Assembly: GCF_002259405.1 (NCBI RefSeq) | Contig: NZ_NPFW01000003.1 | Coordinates: 84,904-148,903, forward strand | Length of the DNA stretch: 64,000 nucleotides | Direction: 5' to 3' | From: Rhodococcus sp. 14-2483-1-2 | GTDB taxonomy: Bacteria > Actinomycetota > Actinomycetes > Mycobacteriales > Mycobacteriaceae | Shown: positions 44,934-53,971 of the stretch, piece by piece | Layout of the letters: the number at the start of each line of letters is the position of its first letter | Position numbering within the stretch: position 1 is the stretch's first letter | Position numbers and translations under genes: made by a program | Notes under the pieces: generated by a model | The model's input: the letters and a program-made list of their open reading frames with translations, nothing else | Told to the model about the DNA's origin: nothing | Databases searched by the model: none

Positions 44934-46916
44934 ATGGGACTGCCCAAGTCCGCGAGGCTACGGCTGGCGGGACCGCTGATTGCGGCGAGACGACCGAGTC
45001 CTTTCCGGAACAGCAGCACACTCCCGATTGAAAGACGAGGGTGGGACGAGTACGCCGGAGCGCTTGAGTCAGCAGTTCGCGACCTCATTACCATGGCTCC
45101 GCCCCTGAACGGTTTCAACGAAATCAGACGCTGGGTTGACGAGTTCTGCACGAAGAAGGACCGGATAGTTTCGCTATTACTCGCGCTCCAACCCTTCGAG
45201 CCGTTCTCTTCCGGGCGGGCCGAGACTCTTTTGGATTCACTTGAGGCAGTGGCACGCGTAGCCGCGACGGCAGTGACTTCAGGTCTCGACCACCCCGGCC
45301 TCTGCCCAGACCCGACACTGGACGGAGTCGCTGCCGAGTGGGCCTTCCCTGACTCGGCGAATCACGCGGAAGGCTTACTGCAGGCGGCTTTTTGCGTCTC
45401 AGAACCTCTGACTGACGACAGTGGCGACTTCCGTCCTGACTGGGTTCTCTCACACTATGCGTACCGAGGCACATCGTTGCTCAGCGTGATCGCGCCGCAC
45501 CTTCAATCTCTCGGATTACCGATGATGTTCGACCACCTTGCAGCACTGAACACCATCGGCCTGATCCTGGACTCTGACGACCCTGTTCACGCCTACATTT
45601 CACTGGACACGTTCGTGAAAAGTTGCTTCCAAGCAGAGACTGACGTCGCAGCGGCCGCTCGGGAGCACTTGGAGGGCCACGAACCGGCGATGACCCGAGC
45701 TCGCAACCTTGCGAGTCAAGCTCTGGCTCGGGCGCTCGCGGCCAATGATCCTGAGGTCCGCGCTCTCGCTCTCGCGGACGCATACAAGCGGATCCTTGAG
45801 GGGCCGTTTCGACGATTCGCGTGGGCAGTATTCGTGTTCGGGTTGAAAGCGTGGACGGAGCCGCCCATGGTGACCGAATTGCAGGAGCGTCTCATGGCCA
45901 GCGGCGGCACACTCGCGGAGCTGGCCAGGTTTGCGATCATCCCGACGCTCCGCAACAGCGAAGGACACGAGACTCTCACATGGGACGGCTTCACCGACGA
46001 ACTTGTCGCAGAGGGTGAGCGCATCGCACCTCACCGTGTCGTGGCTGCTTTCACACTGCTCCGATCCTTCGTCGACGGTTGCACGGCCGCACACACAGCA
46101 ATTCGGAGTGCGGAACGACTGCATGCGTCGTCTGGGCTACCCGTCGCAGATGAAACTGGGCGGACAGAGGACTGGCGTCGTGTGCGCGGACACTTCGGTA
46201 CAAACGGTCTGAGGCTGCTCGACGCACGACTGAACACACCCGACGTCATACTCCGGGTTGAGCAACTCGTCGACATAAAGATCAACCCATGTTTCCAGGC
46301 ACTGATCGTTGCGCGCCGACTTCTCAGGCGCGCAGAGTCGTTCGCGGTCTTTGTCGGAGACAACCTGACACCGGCCATCGCCCTCTCGGCACGAACAGTC
46401 GACTTGGCCGCCCCTGTCTGGAAACGGGCCCTGGAGGAGTTCGACCAGATCCCCACCGCGACTTTTCTCCCGATGAATCTGGACGCCCGCTCCCGTTTGG
46501 AGGACGTGAAGCTCGCTACACGGTCCGCCGCCTGGATTGCTGTGGACGACGCACTCGGCGCGATCAACGAGACACCGGCACTGTGGGACGAAGGAGTACG
46601 GAAGCTGCTCGCGACCCGGCTAGAGGTCGTGAGCATGGCAGTCACCGCAGCACAAGATCAGCTCAAGCAACCCGACGCCCGGATGACCGACATCGACGGT
46701 TCGCTCTCACAGCTTCGGAGTTGGATCGGCTATTCAAAACCGCAGAGGGACAAGCTGATAGAGCGCCACCCCGCATACTTTCGGCTGCGCGCCCAATGGA
46801 AGGTCTGGGGCCCGGCGCCTCGACTCCCTTCCATCCCAGCCGATGGCGCGGACGTCGAGCCAACATACGTTGGAGTTAGATCCGCAGTACAGACGCTGGA
46901 CTACTACTCCATCTGA
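44934..46916 (+). CDS. Large hypothetical protein with HEPN-like Rx4H motif
   Basis: A 660-residue, mainly helical, soluble protein I do not recognise. Its one telling feature is Arg340-Asn-x3-His345 in PTLRNSEGHETLTWDGF, which fits the RN(x)3H catalytic motif of HEPN ribonuclease domains found in toxins and antiphage proteins. No second domain is identifiable. The ATG has AAGG upstream; a TTG 13 codons earlier is an alternative. It is alone on its strand, convergent with the toxin-immunity cassette (stops overlap by 13 bases), and close to the left island end. A defence role is inferred. Confidence 0.6.
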   Translation: MGLPKSARLRLAGPLIAARRPSPFRNSSTLPIERRGWDEYAGALESAVRDLITMAPPLNGFNEIRRWVDEFCTKKDRIVSLLLALQPFEPFSSGRAETLLDSLEAVARVAATAVTSGLDHPGLCPDPTLDGVAAEWAFPDSANHAEGLLQAAFCVSEPLTDDSGDFRPDWVLSHYAYRGTSLLSVIAPHLQSLGLPMMFDHLAALNTIGLILDSDDPVHAYISLDTFVKSCFQAETDVAAAAREHLEGHEPAMTRARNLASQALARALAANDPEVRALALADAYKRILEGPFRRFAWAVFVFGLKAWTEPPMVTELQERLMASGGTLAELARFAIIPTLRNSEGHETLTWDGFTDELVAEGERIAPHRVVAAFTLLRSFVDGCTAAHTAIRSAERLHASSGLPVADETGRTEDWRRVRGHFGTNGLRLLDARLNTPDVILRVEQLVDIKINPCFQALIVARRLLRRAESFAVFVGDNLTPAIALSARTVDLAAPVWKRALEEFDQIPTATFLPMNLDARSRLEDVKLATRSAAWIAVDDALGAINETPALWDEGVRKLLATRLEVVSMAVTAAQDQLKQPDARMTDIDGSLSQLRSWIGYSKPQRDKLIERHPAYFRLRAQWKVWGPAPRLPSIPADGADVEPTYVGVRSAVQTLDYYSI

Positions 46917-47329
46917 TCTACGACATCGAGGAACGGCTTCACGGTCTGCGCATATTCTGAATATTGTTGCACGGCAATGGACTTCGTGTTTTCAAACGGA
47001 TATAGTCGAAGTACGCGAGCTAGCACCTCGCTGATCGACCGCGTGCGAGCGGAGTGGGAGAAGCCGGACTTGTACTCGACGTCGATCGTCTGGAGCGCAC
47101 CCCTCTTCGGTGGACTCTGAGGGACCGCCACCCAGCGCCCCTCCGTGGCGCGGCGGAATGTCTCTCCGATGAAGTAGACGAACCTCATCGCGAGCGTGAG
47201 GTTGTCTCCAGTGAACGCTTCCCTCCATCCCGAGAACCGTTCCAGCGCAGCGCTTTCTGCGAGGACAATCCATTCGCGGGTGTAGAGATGCGGTTTCAGC
47301 TCCGGGACGTCGGAGACGATGAACTCAAG
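46904..47329 (-). pseudogene. Candidate immunity gene, 5' end damaged
   Basis: A 141-codon open frame directly follows the toxin stop in the same frame, reading LEFIVSDVPELKPHLYTREW onward, with a GDNLTLAMRFVYFIGETFRR core and ERRWV-like segment. No start codon exists upstream of the Met at 47188, well inside the similarity-bearing part, but an ATG in the neighbouring frame at about 47337 could be the original start if one base was gained or lost. Position after the toxin suggests an immunity protein. The family is not recognised. Confidence 0.5.
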
Positions 47330-48876
47330 CTAGATCGCCGCATCCTGCATCTTCAACCAGGAGGCGAACCGCGGATCGGACTGTGCGTCTCGATACTCCG
47401 GTGTCTCTCTGCTCGGGCCAGACTTCGAACCTGCCGCTGTCATCCCCCTCCGCCGAGATGCTGATACGTGAATTGACCAGGGTACTTCGCCGCAGCGCGT
47501 CGAGCCGCGCGATCTGAGCCGGAGAGATCGGGTCACGGAGGTTGTACTGGACATTCCAGCCCTCACGGAGCGCTTCTTCGTCCTTGTCCAGCTGCGCGTA
47601 CTCCATCCTCCCGGACTTATTCTCGACGAGCAGCCTCACATCCGGGTCGGTGTTCGCGTAGTCCCAGACGTGGTCATCGACGATAGAAGGATCCCGATAC
47701 TGCGCGACGAAGCCGTTCTCCTCGTGGAACCCGAGCAACTCACCGACTTGGAGCCGTTCCCGACGTTCTCTATCAGCCGGTCGTACTTCTTGCTCCACTC
47801 CTCCGTCGAGAGGTCGCCGCCGTTGGCGAGGTACCTCTCCCACGCGTCCTGCTTCCACTTCGGGAAGACTGAGACGTCTTGATCGTGCCGTCCTCGTCGA
47901 TCTCGAACGTCGCGAGCGGCTTCTCGATCGTCTCTGCCAGCCGCGCAGCAACCCCGCCTGCAGCTCTGATCTCGGTCATCGCCGAGGTCGTGACGACGAC
48001 ATCCGATTCCAGCGCGCGGATCACGTTGTAGATCCGTCTGCCTGTCGACGCGATCCGCTCAGCAGTGACCCCCGCTGCGACCAGATCCGACCCGTCCGCC
48101 GTGACGAGCGTCGCTGCGACGCCGACAGTCAGTGTGACAACCATCGAGATGCCGAGTTCGTCGATCGCAGACACGATCTCGTTCCGCCGGTTCACCACTG
48201 CAGACCCCAACGAGGTCGCGGCGGAAGCGAGAGTGGATCCCTCTTCCTGAAGATGGCCGGCTGGCGTGATCAGATTGTCCAGGATCTCTTGGTGGAGCGC
48301 GAACGCGTCCGGCCCGGACCCAGCCGGTGGAGAGCCTGTCGCAGTCAGGACGTCGTCCGCCTGTCCTTGATCAGAACCTGTAGCGCGTCGAGCGCCACCC
48401 CCCCGCGACAGTCAGCCTGGTCGGGTCCGCGTGCGGGACGGACACGCCCACCGCTGCGACCAGCCCTGGGATGTCGGAGTTCAGGCCCGGCCCTTTCTCA
48501 CCCACCACGGAGGGCGGCGCAGCGTAGGGATTCGCTGCTCCGATGGCCGGGGCCGCGCAGGAGGAGCGGGAGCTGGCCCCTGCTTGCCGCCTGCGACGTA
48601 CTCCGCGTTCAGGTGATTGAGCCCGTCGAGGTACGCACGAGACGCGATCGCTCCGAACGCAATCCGCGAGCTGGCAGACCTGACGGATGTGATCGCCGAT
48701 CGCGCCGTCGTATGCCTTCCCCCACCCTGCCCCGACCTGGTCGTTTCCCGCCATCGACACACTCAAGTCCAGCGCGATCGACGCCGACGTGATCGCGTCG
48801 CGGACAACGAGCTCGCATTGTCCGCCGCGGCGGCGACGCGGAAGAACCAGTCCGGGTCATTGGTCACAGCTGGCAT
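47330..48876 (-). pseudogene. Type VII secretion-type toxin gene broken by frameshifts
   Basis: Read across frames, about 515 residues emerge: a WXG100-like helical start (MPAVTNDPDWFFRVAAAADN ... DAITSASIALDLS), a Pro/Ala-rich hinge near 48540, a long helical region (SAVVNRRNEIVSAIDELG), and a C-terminal domain. The latter has PDVRLLVENKSG followed by QLDKDEEALREGWNVQY, matching a PD-(D/E)xK nuclease core. At least seven single-base frame changes break it, for example one lost base near 48817 and near 48348 and a C7 run near 48405. The start has GGGGGATC and lies 23 bases after the esx-like gene. The gene might be intact in truth if these are sequencing errors. Confidence 0.65.
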
Positions 48877-48899
48877 CGATCCCCCAATCGGCCCATCGC

Positions 48900-49187
48900 C
48901 TAGCCGAATATCTTCGAGTTCGACTCCAGCGCAGCGCGATACGCGTCCCGCGCCCTCCCTACTCGCTGCTGGATCGCGACGAGATGCTCACGCATCGCCC
49001 CTGCAGACCTCACCCAGTCGGAGTGGCGGGACTCGTACGCCGACGCACCCTCACCGGTCCGGCGGAGGTGGTTCGACGTCACGATCTCCCCCACCCGGCG
49101 GAGCTGTTCTGCACAGTGGTCAGCGAAGTCAGACAGCCTCCGCTCCGCGTCGGCGAGCATCTCGACGTCGACTCCGCACACGCTCAC
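48900..49187 (-). CDS. WXG100/ESX-like small helical protein
   Basis: A 95-residue helical-hairpin protein starting at a GTG that overlaps the previous stop (GTGA). Two amphipathic helices (about 8-45 and 55-85) flank a loop with W in HSDWVRS; the classic WxG is not present, but its place next to a true WXG100-like gene and before a toxin fits an EsxA/EsxB-type heterodimer partner or secretion adaptor. The frame is intact, unlike both neighbours. Confidence 0.65.
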   Translation of the reverse strand: MSVCGVDVEMLADAERRLSDFADHCAEQLRRVGEIVTSNHLRRTGEGASAYESRHSDWVRSAGAMREHLVAIQQRVGRARDAYRAALESNSKIFG

Positions 49188-49489
49188 AGGTTGAGCGACG
49201 AGAGCGTCGACGCGGACTCCGTATCGGTACGGTCGTAGCCGAGGATCGCATCCGGGACCAGCTTCGCGATCGCTTCCGCGTCCTCGACGACCTCCGCCGC
49301 GTGGCGGCTGAACTCCTCGAAGTGCGATGTAAAGAACGTCGCTGACGATCCCTACCAACCGGACCCGAGCAGCTCCGACACCTCGTCGCAGACCACTCTC
49401 AGTCCGGTGTGGAGCGACTTGTTGATCTCATCCAGCTCAGCCACCGAAGCGCGAACAGCAGCGCTGTCGACAAGCATTTCCCCCGGCAT
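49184..49489 (-). pseudogene. WXG100 (ESAT-6-like) gene with amber codon inside the WxG motif
   Basis: From ATG at 49489 the frame reads MPGEMLVDSAAVRASV, two helices, then GSGW at 42-45, a TAG at codon 46, and GSSATFFTSHFEEF onward to a proper end in LSSLNL, 101 codons in all. The stop falls exactly on the x of WxG. The rest keeps the family's length and helix-turn-helix hairpin. Either a single substitution killed it, or the TAG is a sequence error or is read through. Confidence 0.72.
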
Positions 49490-49596
49490 AGACCCCTTAG
49501 TCAGACATCAGTCGTGCACAGCGACACAAACGTAACCAAACGTTGGGCACCTCGACTGCCGGCGATCGACTGGTACACGACCCGCGATTCTTGAGG

Positions 49597-49619
49597 GCGA
49601 GCAAAACTAGGTTGCTCGC
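49597..49619. terminator. Hairpin between the two minus-strand cassettes
   Basis: Perfect 8-bp arms GCGAGCAA / TTGCTCGC with a seven-base loop. It lies 24 bases past the kinase stop, so it may end the three-gene operon. There is no T-run. Confidence 0.4.
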
Positions 49620-49643
49620 GGTCGCACCTGGTAGAGCTCCGCC

Positions 49644-50540
49644 TCAGACACTTGATCCGTGGAAGCTAGGATGATCGACCGGGGTCCCTGTCACCATCGT
49701 CCACTGGTCCTCCCAGCCTAATCGACCGCGGCGAAAGAATTCGTCGCGAACTCCGGGCCTGCACCACAAGGTCAGCAACTGAGTGAACGAGGAGACTTCC
49801 TTCCAACAGGCTGCTGCCGCCAGCGCAAACTCGTCGATGTCTGCGGCTGGATATCCCGATTTGATAAGGCCGACAGGATATGACGGATTAAAACGACGTT
49901 GATACAGGTGCGAGACAGCGAGATCGAAAAGACGCGGCCCGACCTTGACGTAGTCCGTGTCGATGAAGAGGATTCGGCCGAGCGGCTTGAGCTTTACCAT
50001 GTTGCCGATATGGGGATCGCCGTGCACGATGCCAGCATCTTCCATCAGCTCGGAGTATGGGTAAGATCTCTCTGCTCTTTTGATCAGGTCTTGACAGAGT
50101 TGCCCTGCTTCGACGAGTGATTGATCCCTAGACCCTATCGCCCACAACGTTCGTTCGGTCGCGTAGCGTGGAATATCTAGAACTTCAAGATCCTTCGGAC
50201 GATACCGGCCCCAGCCGGATAGCTCTCGGCCGAGTTCGATCCAATCGCTGTCGACGAGAATTAACTGCTCGACGGGTCTAGCGAGAGGGAAGCTTGAAAT
50301 ATCAAATCCTCCAACGGTTTCTATCTCTCTATGTAGCGGAGCCAGAACGTTCAAGCCGAGGTCCGCCAGAAGTGAAGCTTTATAGTGACCCCCACGCACG
50401 GACATCGAGTAATTGGAGTCATTCGATTCCGCAACACGGTAAACCGCCGACAACATCTGGGAGGAGTATACTTGGTGAGTTGGTTGCGTGTTGATGCGCC
50501 TGCAGTCCTTTGGCAGGTTAAGATGTACTGGGTTCATCAT
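49644..50540 (-). CDS. Aminoglycoside-phosphotransferase-like small-molecule kinase
   Basis: A 298-residue kinase with the APH/choline-kinase catalytic loop His173-Gly-Asp-Pro-His-x2-Asn180 and metal-binding Asp194/Asp196 in LFIDTDY. The N-terminal lobe is short and its P-loop unclear. It should phosphorylate a small molecule. The start shares a base with the nucleotidylyltransferase stop (TGATG), so they are coupled. Base composition is more A/T-rich than the core genome. With its two neighbours it may form a biosynthetic or defence module; resistance is less likely. Confidence 0.75.
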   Translation of the reverse strand: MMNPVHLNLPKDCRRINTQPTHQVYSSQMLSAVYRVAESNDSNYSMSVRGGHYKASLLADLGLNVLAPLHREIETVGGFDISSFPLARPVEQLILVDSDWIELGRELSGWGRYRPKDLEVLDIPRYATERTLWAIGSRDQSLVEAGQLCQDLIKRAERSYPYSELMEDAGIVHGDPHIGNMVKLKPLGRILFIDTDYVKVGPRLFDLAVSHLYQRRFNPSYPVGLIKSGYPAADIDEFALAAAACWKEVSSFTQLLTLWCRPGVRDEFFRRGRLGWEDQWTMVTGTPVDHPSFHGSSV

Positions 50541-51379
50541 CAGAGATCTCTCTCCTGCGCTCGGATCATCGTGGATGAGATGTCCTCGGAGGATTCCCGG
50601 TTCACGATCAGAACGCGCTTCTGGCGGATTGCTTCCCTCATCTGAGGTTCGGATGCATAGCGAGACGCACCGGAGTCGTCACTCTCCTCGACACCCGGGC
50701 GGAGCACACAGACCGCGTAACCGGACACCGAGAAGGCTCGCATCGAGACAGCATTGTCTGCACCGAAAACGTAGAACAACGTGTAGTCCCGGATCGCGAT
50801 GTCGTGGAGGGTCCGGCTGATCCGGATTAGCGACTGGGAGAAGGACCTCGGCCCTCCCGAATAAGACGCATCCCAGACATCGAGAAACACAGGAGTATCC
50901 TCGTTAAGCATTTCCGGGAGGATCTTTCTCGCGGAGTCTCTCCTGACTGAGGTGTCGACAAGCGCCTTCGGATTCTTCGGCAGCACCTTCGATCGCACAT
51001 GAGCCTCCGACTGCAGGGAGAACACAGCAGCTACAGGGGTGTAGCCGAGTTCTTTCACTGCTCTGTCCGCAGTCGCCATCAGCTCGACATGCTGACCATG
51101 CATCGGAGCGTAAGAGCCCGTCCCCACGAGGATCGCGGCGTCGCCGCACTCGGACACCATCTTCATCCTGCGATAGATCTCATCATCCCGGTTGAACCCG
51201 ATCAAAGTGTCCGGGTATTCACTCGGGAAGTCCCGCGACTTCACCACCTCCAAGCTGGGAGTAGCGCAGAGTCCGGCACTCCTCAGCTGTGAGAGTGAGT
51301 ACTTCTCCAACGCAGTTCCAAACCAGGGATCGTCCGCAATCGCGAGCAAAGTATCCTGTGTATTTTCGTACGGGTTCAT
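50540..51379 (-). CDS. HxxH nucleotidylyltransferase (NadD/cytidylyltransferase fold)
   Basis: A 279-residue protein. The nucleotidyltransferase motif GSYAPMHGQH (residues 88-97, His94 and His97) matches the (H/T)xGH loop, and the C-terminal ISSTMIR (267-273) matches the ISSTxxR motif; both bind the nucleotide phosphates. It would join a nucleotide to a phosphorylated compound, as NMN adenylyltransferase does. An extra N-terminal segment of about 80 residues precedes the fold. The start has a strong AGGAGG site. Confidence 0.78.
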   Translation of the reverse strand: MNPYENTQDTLLAIADDPWFGTALEKYSLSQLRSAGLCATPSLEVVKSRDFPSEYPDTLIGFNRDDEIYRRMKMVSECGDAAILVGTGSYAPMHGQHVELMATADRAVKELGYTPVAAVFSLQSEAHVRSKVLPKNPKALVDTSVRRDSARKILPEMLNEDTPVFLDVWDASYSGGPRSFSQSLIRISRTLHDIAIRDYTLFYVFGADNAVSMRAFSVSGYAVCVLRPGVEESDDSGASRYASEPQMREAIRQKRVLIVNRESSEDISSTMIRAQERDL

Positions 51380-51464
51380 CTTTCCTCCTAGGTATGAACT
51401 CTTCGGCAGAGCTGAGATCGGAGAGCATCCCGATGGGGTCCCCCTCACGACGCTCGGAGTGAGG

Positions 51465-52565
51465 CTAGAACTCCCGATATTGCATTCTGTTAAGACTTAG
51501 TTCCCTGCTAATGCTCAACGTCCGCTTCCCTTGAAAGGAGTTGTTCTCTGTTGTAATCGCGATGATCACATCGCTGTTCTTCCTTGCGGTGCGCTGGAAC
51601 GCAGAGTCGAACGACTCCGCAACAACATGATTGATATCTCGGCTAGAGTCATAGATCTTGTCCAGCGCGATCAGGTTCACTTCCGAAGAGATCCGGCACA
51701 TCTCGATCGCAGAGACCACAACGGATCTCACCACGAGAGCGTTGTACTGCTCGTCTCTGTATGAGTATGCGCCCTGCTTGAACAGGTCTACGTTGATGTA
51801 TGAGCCGTAAGAGATTCTCCGAGAAAGACTCTCAGGCAGTGTGGGAATGAGACTGGCTACTCGTGTACCGATCAGAAGCTGAAGCGCAGGGGTGACCTCT
51901 CGGATCCCGAGTAGCCTCTCGTAGTCGGACTCTCCCAGTACCGGACGATTCTCCTGCCCCATGACAGGCCCTGTCAAAATCGTTCCCACCGTGCAAAGCT
52001 CTCCTCGAAATGCCTCTTCGACAGCCTCAATCACAGTAGGCCGAATGTAGTTCGGGATGAAGCGATGCCCAGTGTAGAAAAGCTGGATCAGATCCAGGAG
52101 AAAACTGACCGTTTCCCCCGGTGACATCGTAGGGCTTCCCTTCGACGCCATAAGGACAGGATCGAGCGTGCCTGAGTTTGCCTCACACCAGGACTTGGTC
52201 ATGTATATCGACTGATCTGCCAGACGATGGATCGGGCCAGGTCTTCCCTCCCCGATATGAATTGCTCTGGCTCCGTCGCGGTGCTCTTGGAGAGTTCTCC
52301 ACATTTGGGTTACCGCGATGGTTCGTCTGCCTGTGTTGTCGCCCGTGATTAACATGTACGGGCTGGAAGGGTTCCGGACAAAGAGAGGAAACTCGTATCC
52401 TCTTCCGTCTAAGTAGCCGCCGTACGGAACCATCGGAGACTGGAAAGGGTGGGCGAGGACCAGGTCAAGTCTCTGGAACTCTCTCAGAGCAGTTGTGTAT
52501 GAGGATAGACCGTTGGCGAGCTGAAACGCTCGAACCTCGGCTTTCAGAGCCCTATTCTTCGGCAC
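51465..52565 (-). CDS. Protein with degenerate P-loop, FtsK/TraG-like
   Basis: A 366-residue soluble protein. At 73-82 it reads ITGDNTGRRT, where a Walker A motif (GxxxxGKT) would be, but with Arg instead of Gly-Lys; at 297-302 NLIALD resembles Walker B. Conserved-looking blocks YMLITGD, GEGRPGP and GETVSFLLDLIQLFYTGHRF recall TraG/FtsK-like ATPases of actinobacterial elements. The N-terminal RALKAEVRAFQ helix is basic. ATP hydrolysis is doubtful. It leads a three-gene operon with the nucleotidylyltransferase (85-base gap). Confidence 0.55.
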   Translation of the reverse strand: MPKNRALKAEVRAFQLANGLSSYTTALREFQRLDLVLAHPFQSPMVPYGGYLDGRGYEFPLFVRNPSSPYMLITGDNTGRRTIAVTQMWRTLQEHRDGARAIHIGEGRPGPIHRLADQSIYMTKSWCEANSGTLDPVLMASKGSPTMSPGETVSFLLDLIQLFYTGHRFIPNYIRPTVIEAVEEAFRGELCTVGTILTGPVMGQENRPVLGESDYERLLGIREVTPALQLLIGTRVASLIPTLPESLSRRISYGSYINVDLFKQGAYSYRDEQYNALVVRSVVVSAIEMCRISSEVNLIALDKIYDSSRDINHVVAESFDSAFQRTARKNSDVIIAITTENNSFQGKRTLSISRELSLNRMQYREF

Positions 52566-52863
52566 GACCTACTCCATCTCATCAGAATGTCACTGTGCCC
52601 ACTCTGAGATGAGTGATCGTAAACCGGGGTACATCGGATCATAGATCCTGGTTACGCTTCACGGTTCGGAGAACCTTGTCGTCAGCGTCGAATCAGTCGC
52701 ACAGGGACTTTCTCGACTCCGAGTACGGCGTGTGATCGCCGGGTGTGGACCTCGACTATAAGGAAAAAGACGCGCTTTCGCCACTGTGATCCCCGCGGGG
52801 CTGAGCCAAGCCCAACCATCAGGCTCTACGCGTCGAGACCCGACCGGCACCTCAGTCCCTGAG
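52566..52863. other. Gap upstream of the three-gene operon
   Basis: About 300 bases with no gene I can support. It presumably holds the operon promoter. Confidence 0.3.
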
Positions 52864-53345
52864 TCATTCGATGAGCCCAGAGTCCGGCAAGGGCGCCTTC
52901 CGCCGCGTCGAGGACTTTCGGTTCAAGATGCCCGCCTGGAGGAGAGCCAGCGCTGTCGCAAGCTTCCGCGGGGCAGCGTTGCCGACCTGACGGGCAACCT
53001 GAATTTTCGTTCTCTCAAACTCGAACGAATCCGGGAATGACTGAAGTCCCGCCGCCTCGCGATGCGTGATCAATCGATCCGAGACTGGGTGAATGCAACG
53101 CCCCTTCTCCAGCTTGAAGAACTCGGTCCGCACCGTGACCGAGGGTTTGTCCTACCAGAGCCGCCGCATCACGTCTAAGGTCCCCGTCGGCTTGTCGCGG
53201 AGCATGCAGGAAGAAGATTAGGCCTGTCCCTCGCGAGATTGAACCGGTTCCCACCCTCAAAGATGGCGCGGTAACGCTCCAGGCTCGGTTGATTCGTGGA
53301 TCACGGGTAGTTTGTCGATCGTGTCCCTCACCGTTCGATACGGGA
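52864..53345 (-). pseudogene. C5-cytosine DNA methyltransferase remnant
   Basis: The C-terminal part of a Dcm-type methyltransferase can be read across frames: YRAIFEGGNRFNLARDRPNLLPAC, then DVMRRLW, an in-frame TAG, DKPSVTVRTEFFKLEKGRCIHP, then the target-proximal RLITHREAAGLQSFPDSFEF and motif X QVGNAAPRKLATAL. Frame changes near 53262 and 53172 and the TAG destroy it, and all catalytic N-terminal motifs (PCQ, ENV) are gone. It is probably what is left of a restriction-modification system. No nuclease gene is seen. Confidence 0.78.
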
Positions 53346-53706
53346 CCGCTCCCGGAGATTCCGGCCCGTGAGCTGGAGTCGGCGGCCACCGCACCTCGAA
53401 TCGTCCTCAAATCTCCGCTGATTCCGAACGCTTGCCGATCAGGGTCGGTCGACTGCGTCTACCACGTCGGTCCTCCCGAACTCCGAGCTGCAGCGCTGAA
53501 GATTGCTGCTACGAAGAGGGTGGGAGGGAGTGGACCGCTCGCCTCCCCGTCTGATGTTGAAACGGATGGAGTCTCAGGTACGCGTTCGATCCTACGGGCA
53601 GCTGGTGAGCGAAATCGAAGGGATTTCTAAACCAGCACAAGCCGGGAGTATCGAGCCCTGACAAAATCGAATCGTAGTGGCTCCATTTTCGCGGGATACT
53701 GGAACA

Positions 53707-53971
53707 GTGGAACTCTGGATGGACGACCTCCACGTCCCTCCTGCCGGCTGGAGCTGGGCGAAGACAAGTGATGATGCGATCGAGGGGCTGAGAACCAGGA
53801 GCGTGTCTGTCCTGTCGCTCGATCGACCTCGGCGGTGACGACACGACCCGCCCGGTAGTCCTCTGGATGTGCGAGGACGGCGTCTGGCCGACCGAGATCC
53901 GAGTCCACTCCGCGAATCCAGTCGGCGTGGAATGGCTGACAGGGATGGTCGAGCGTTACCGGAATGGATGA
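53707..53971 (+). pseudogene. Cyclic-phosphate-processing receiver (cREC) gene, frameshifted
   Basis: From GTG 53707 the frame reads VELWMDDLHVPPAGWSWAKT and runs to SLDR, then a stop; one base over it continues TTRPVVLWMCEDGVWPTEIRVHSANPVGVEWLTGM. Together these match the LWLDD...SLDHDL...VHSANPVG pattern of the cREC family (predicted cyclic-phosphate-processing receiver domain, often beside conflict genes), as I recall it. The normal length is about 90 residues. One indel separates the halves. No supported gene lies between 53346 and 53706. Confidence 0.6.

Noticed and set aside
47325..47951. A 208-codon ORF taken as an independent gene.
   Set aside because: It joins frames: only its middle, from the GFHEENG segment to the RFEVWPEQRD segment, matches the toxin; both ends are out-of-frame sequence.
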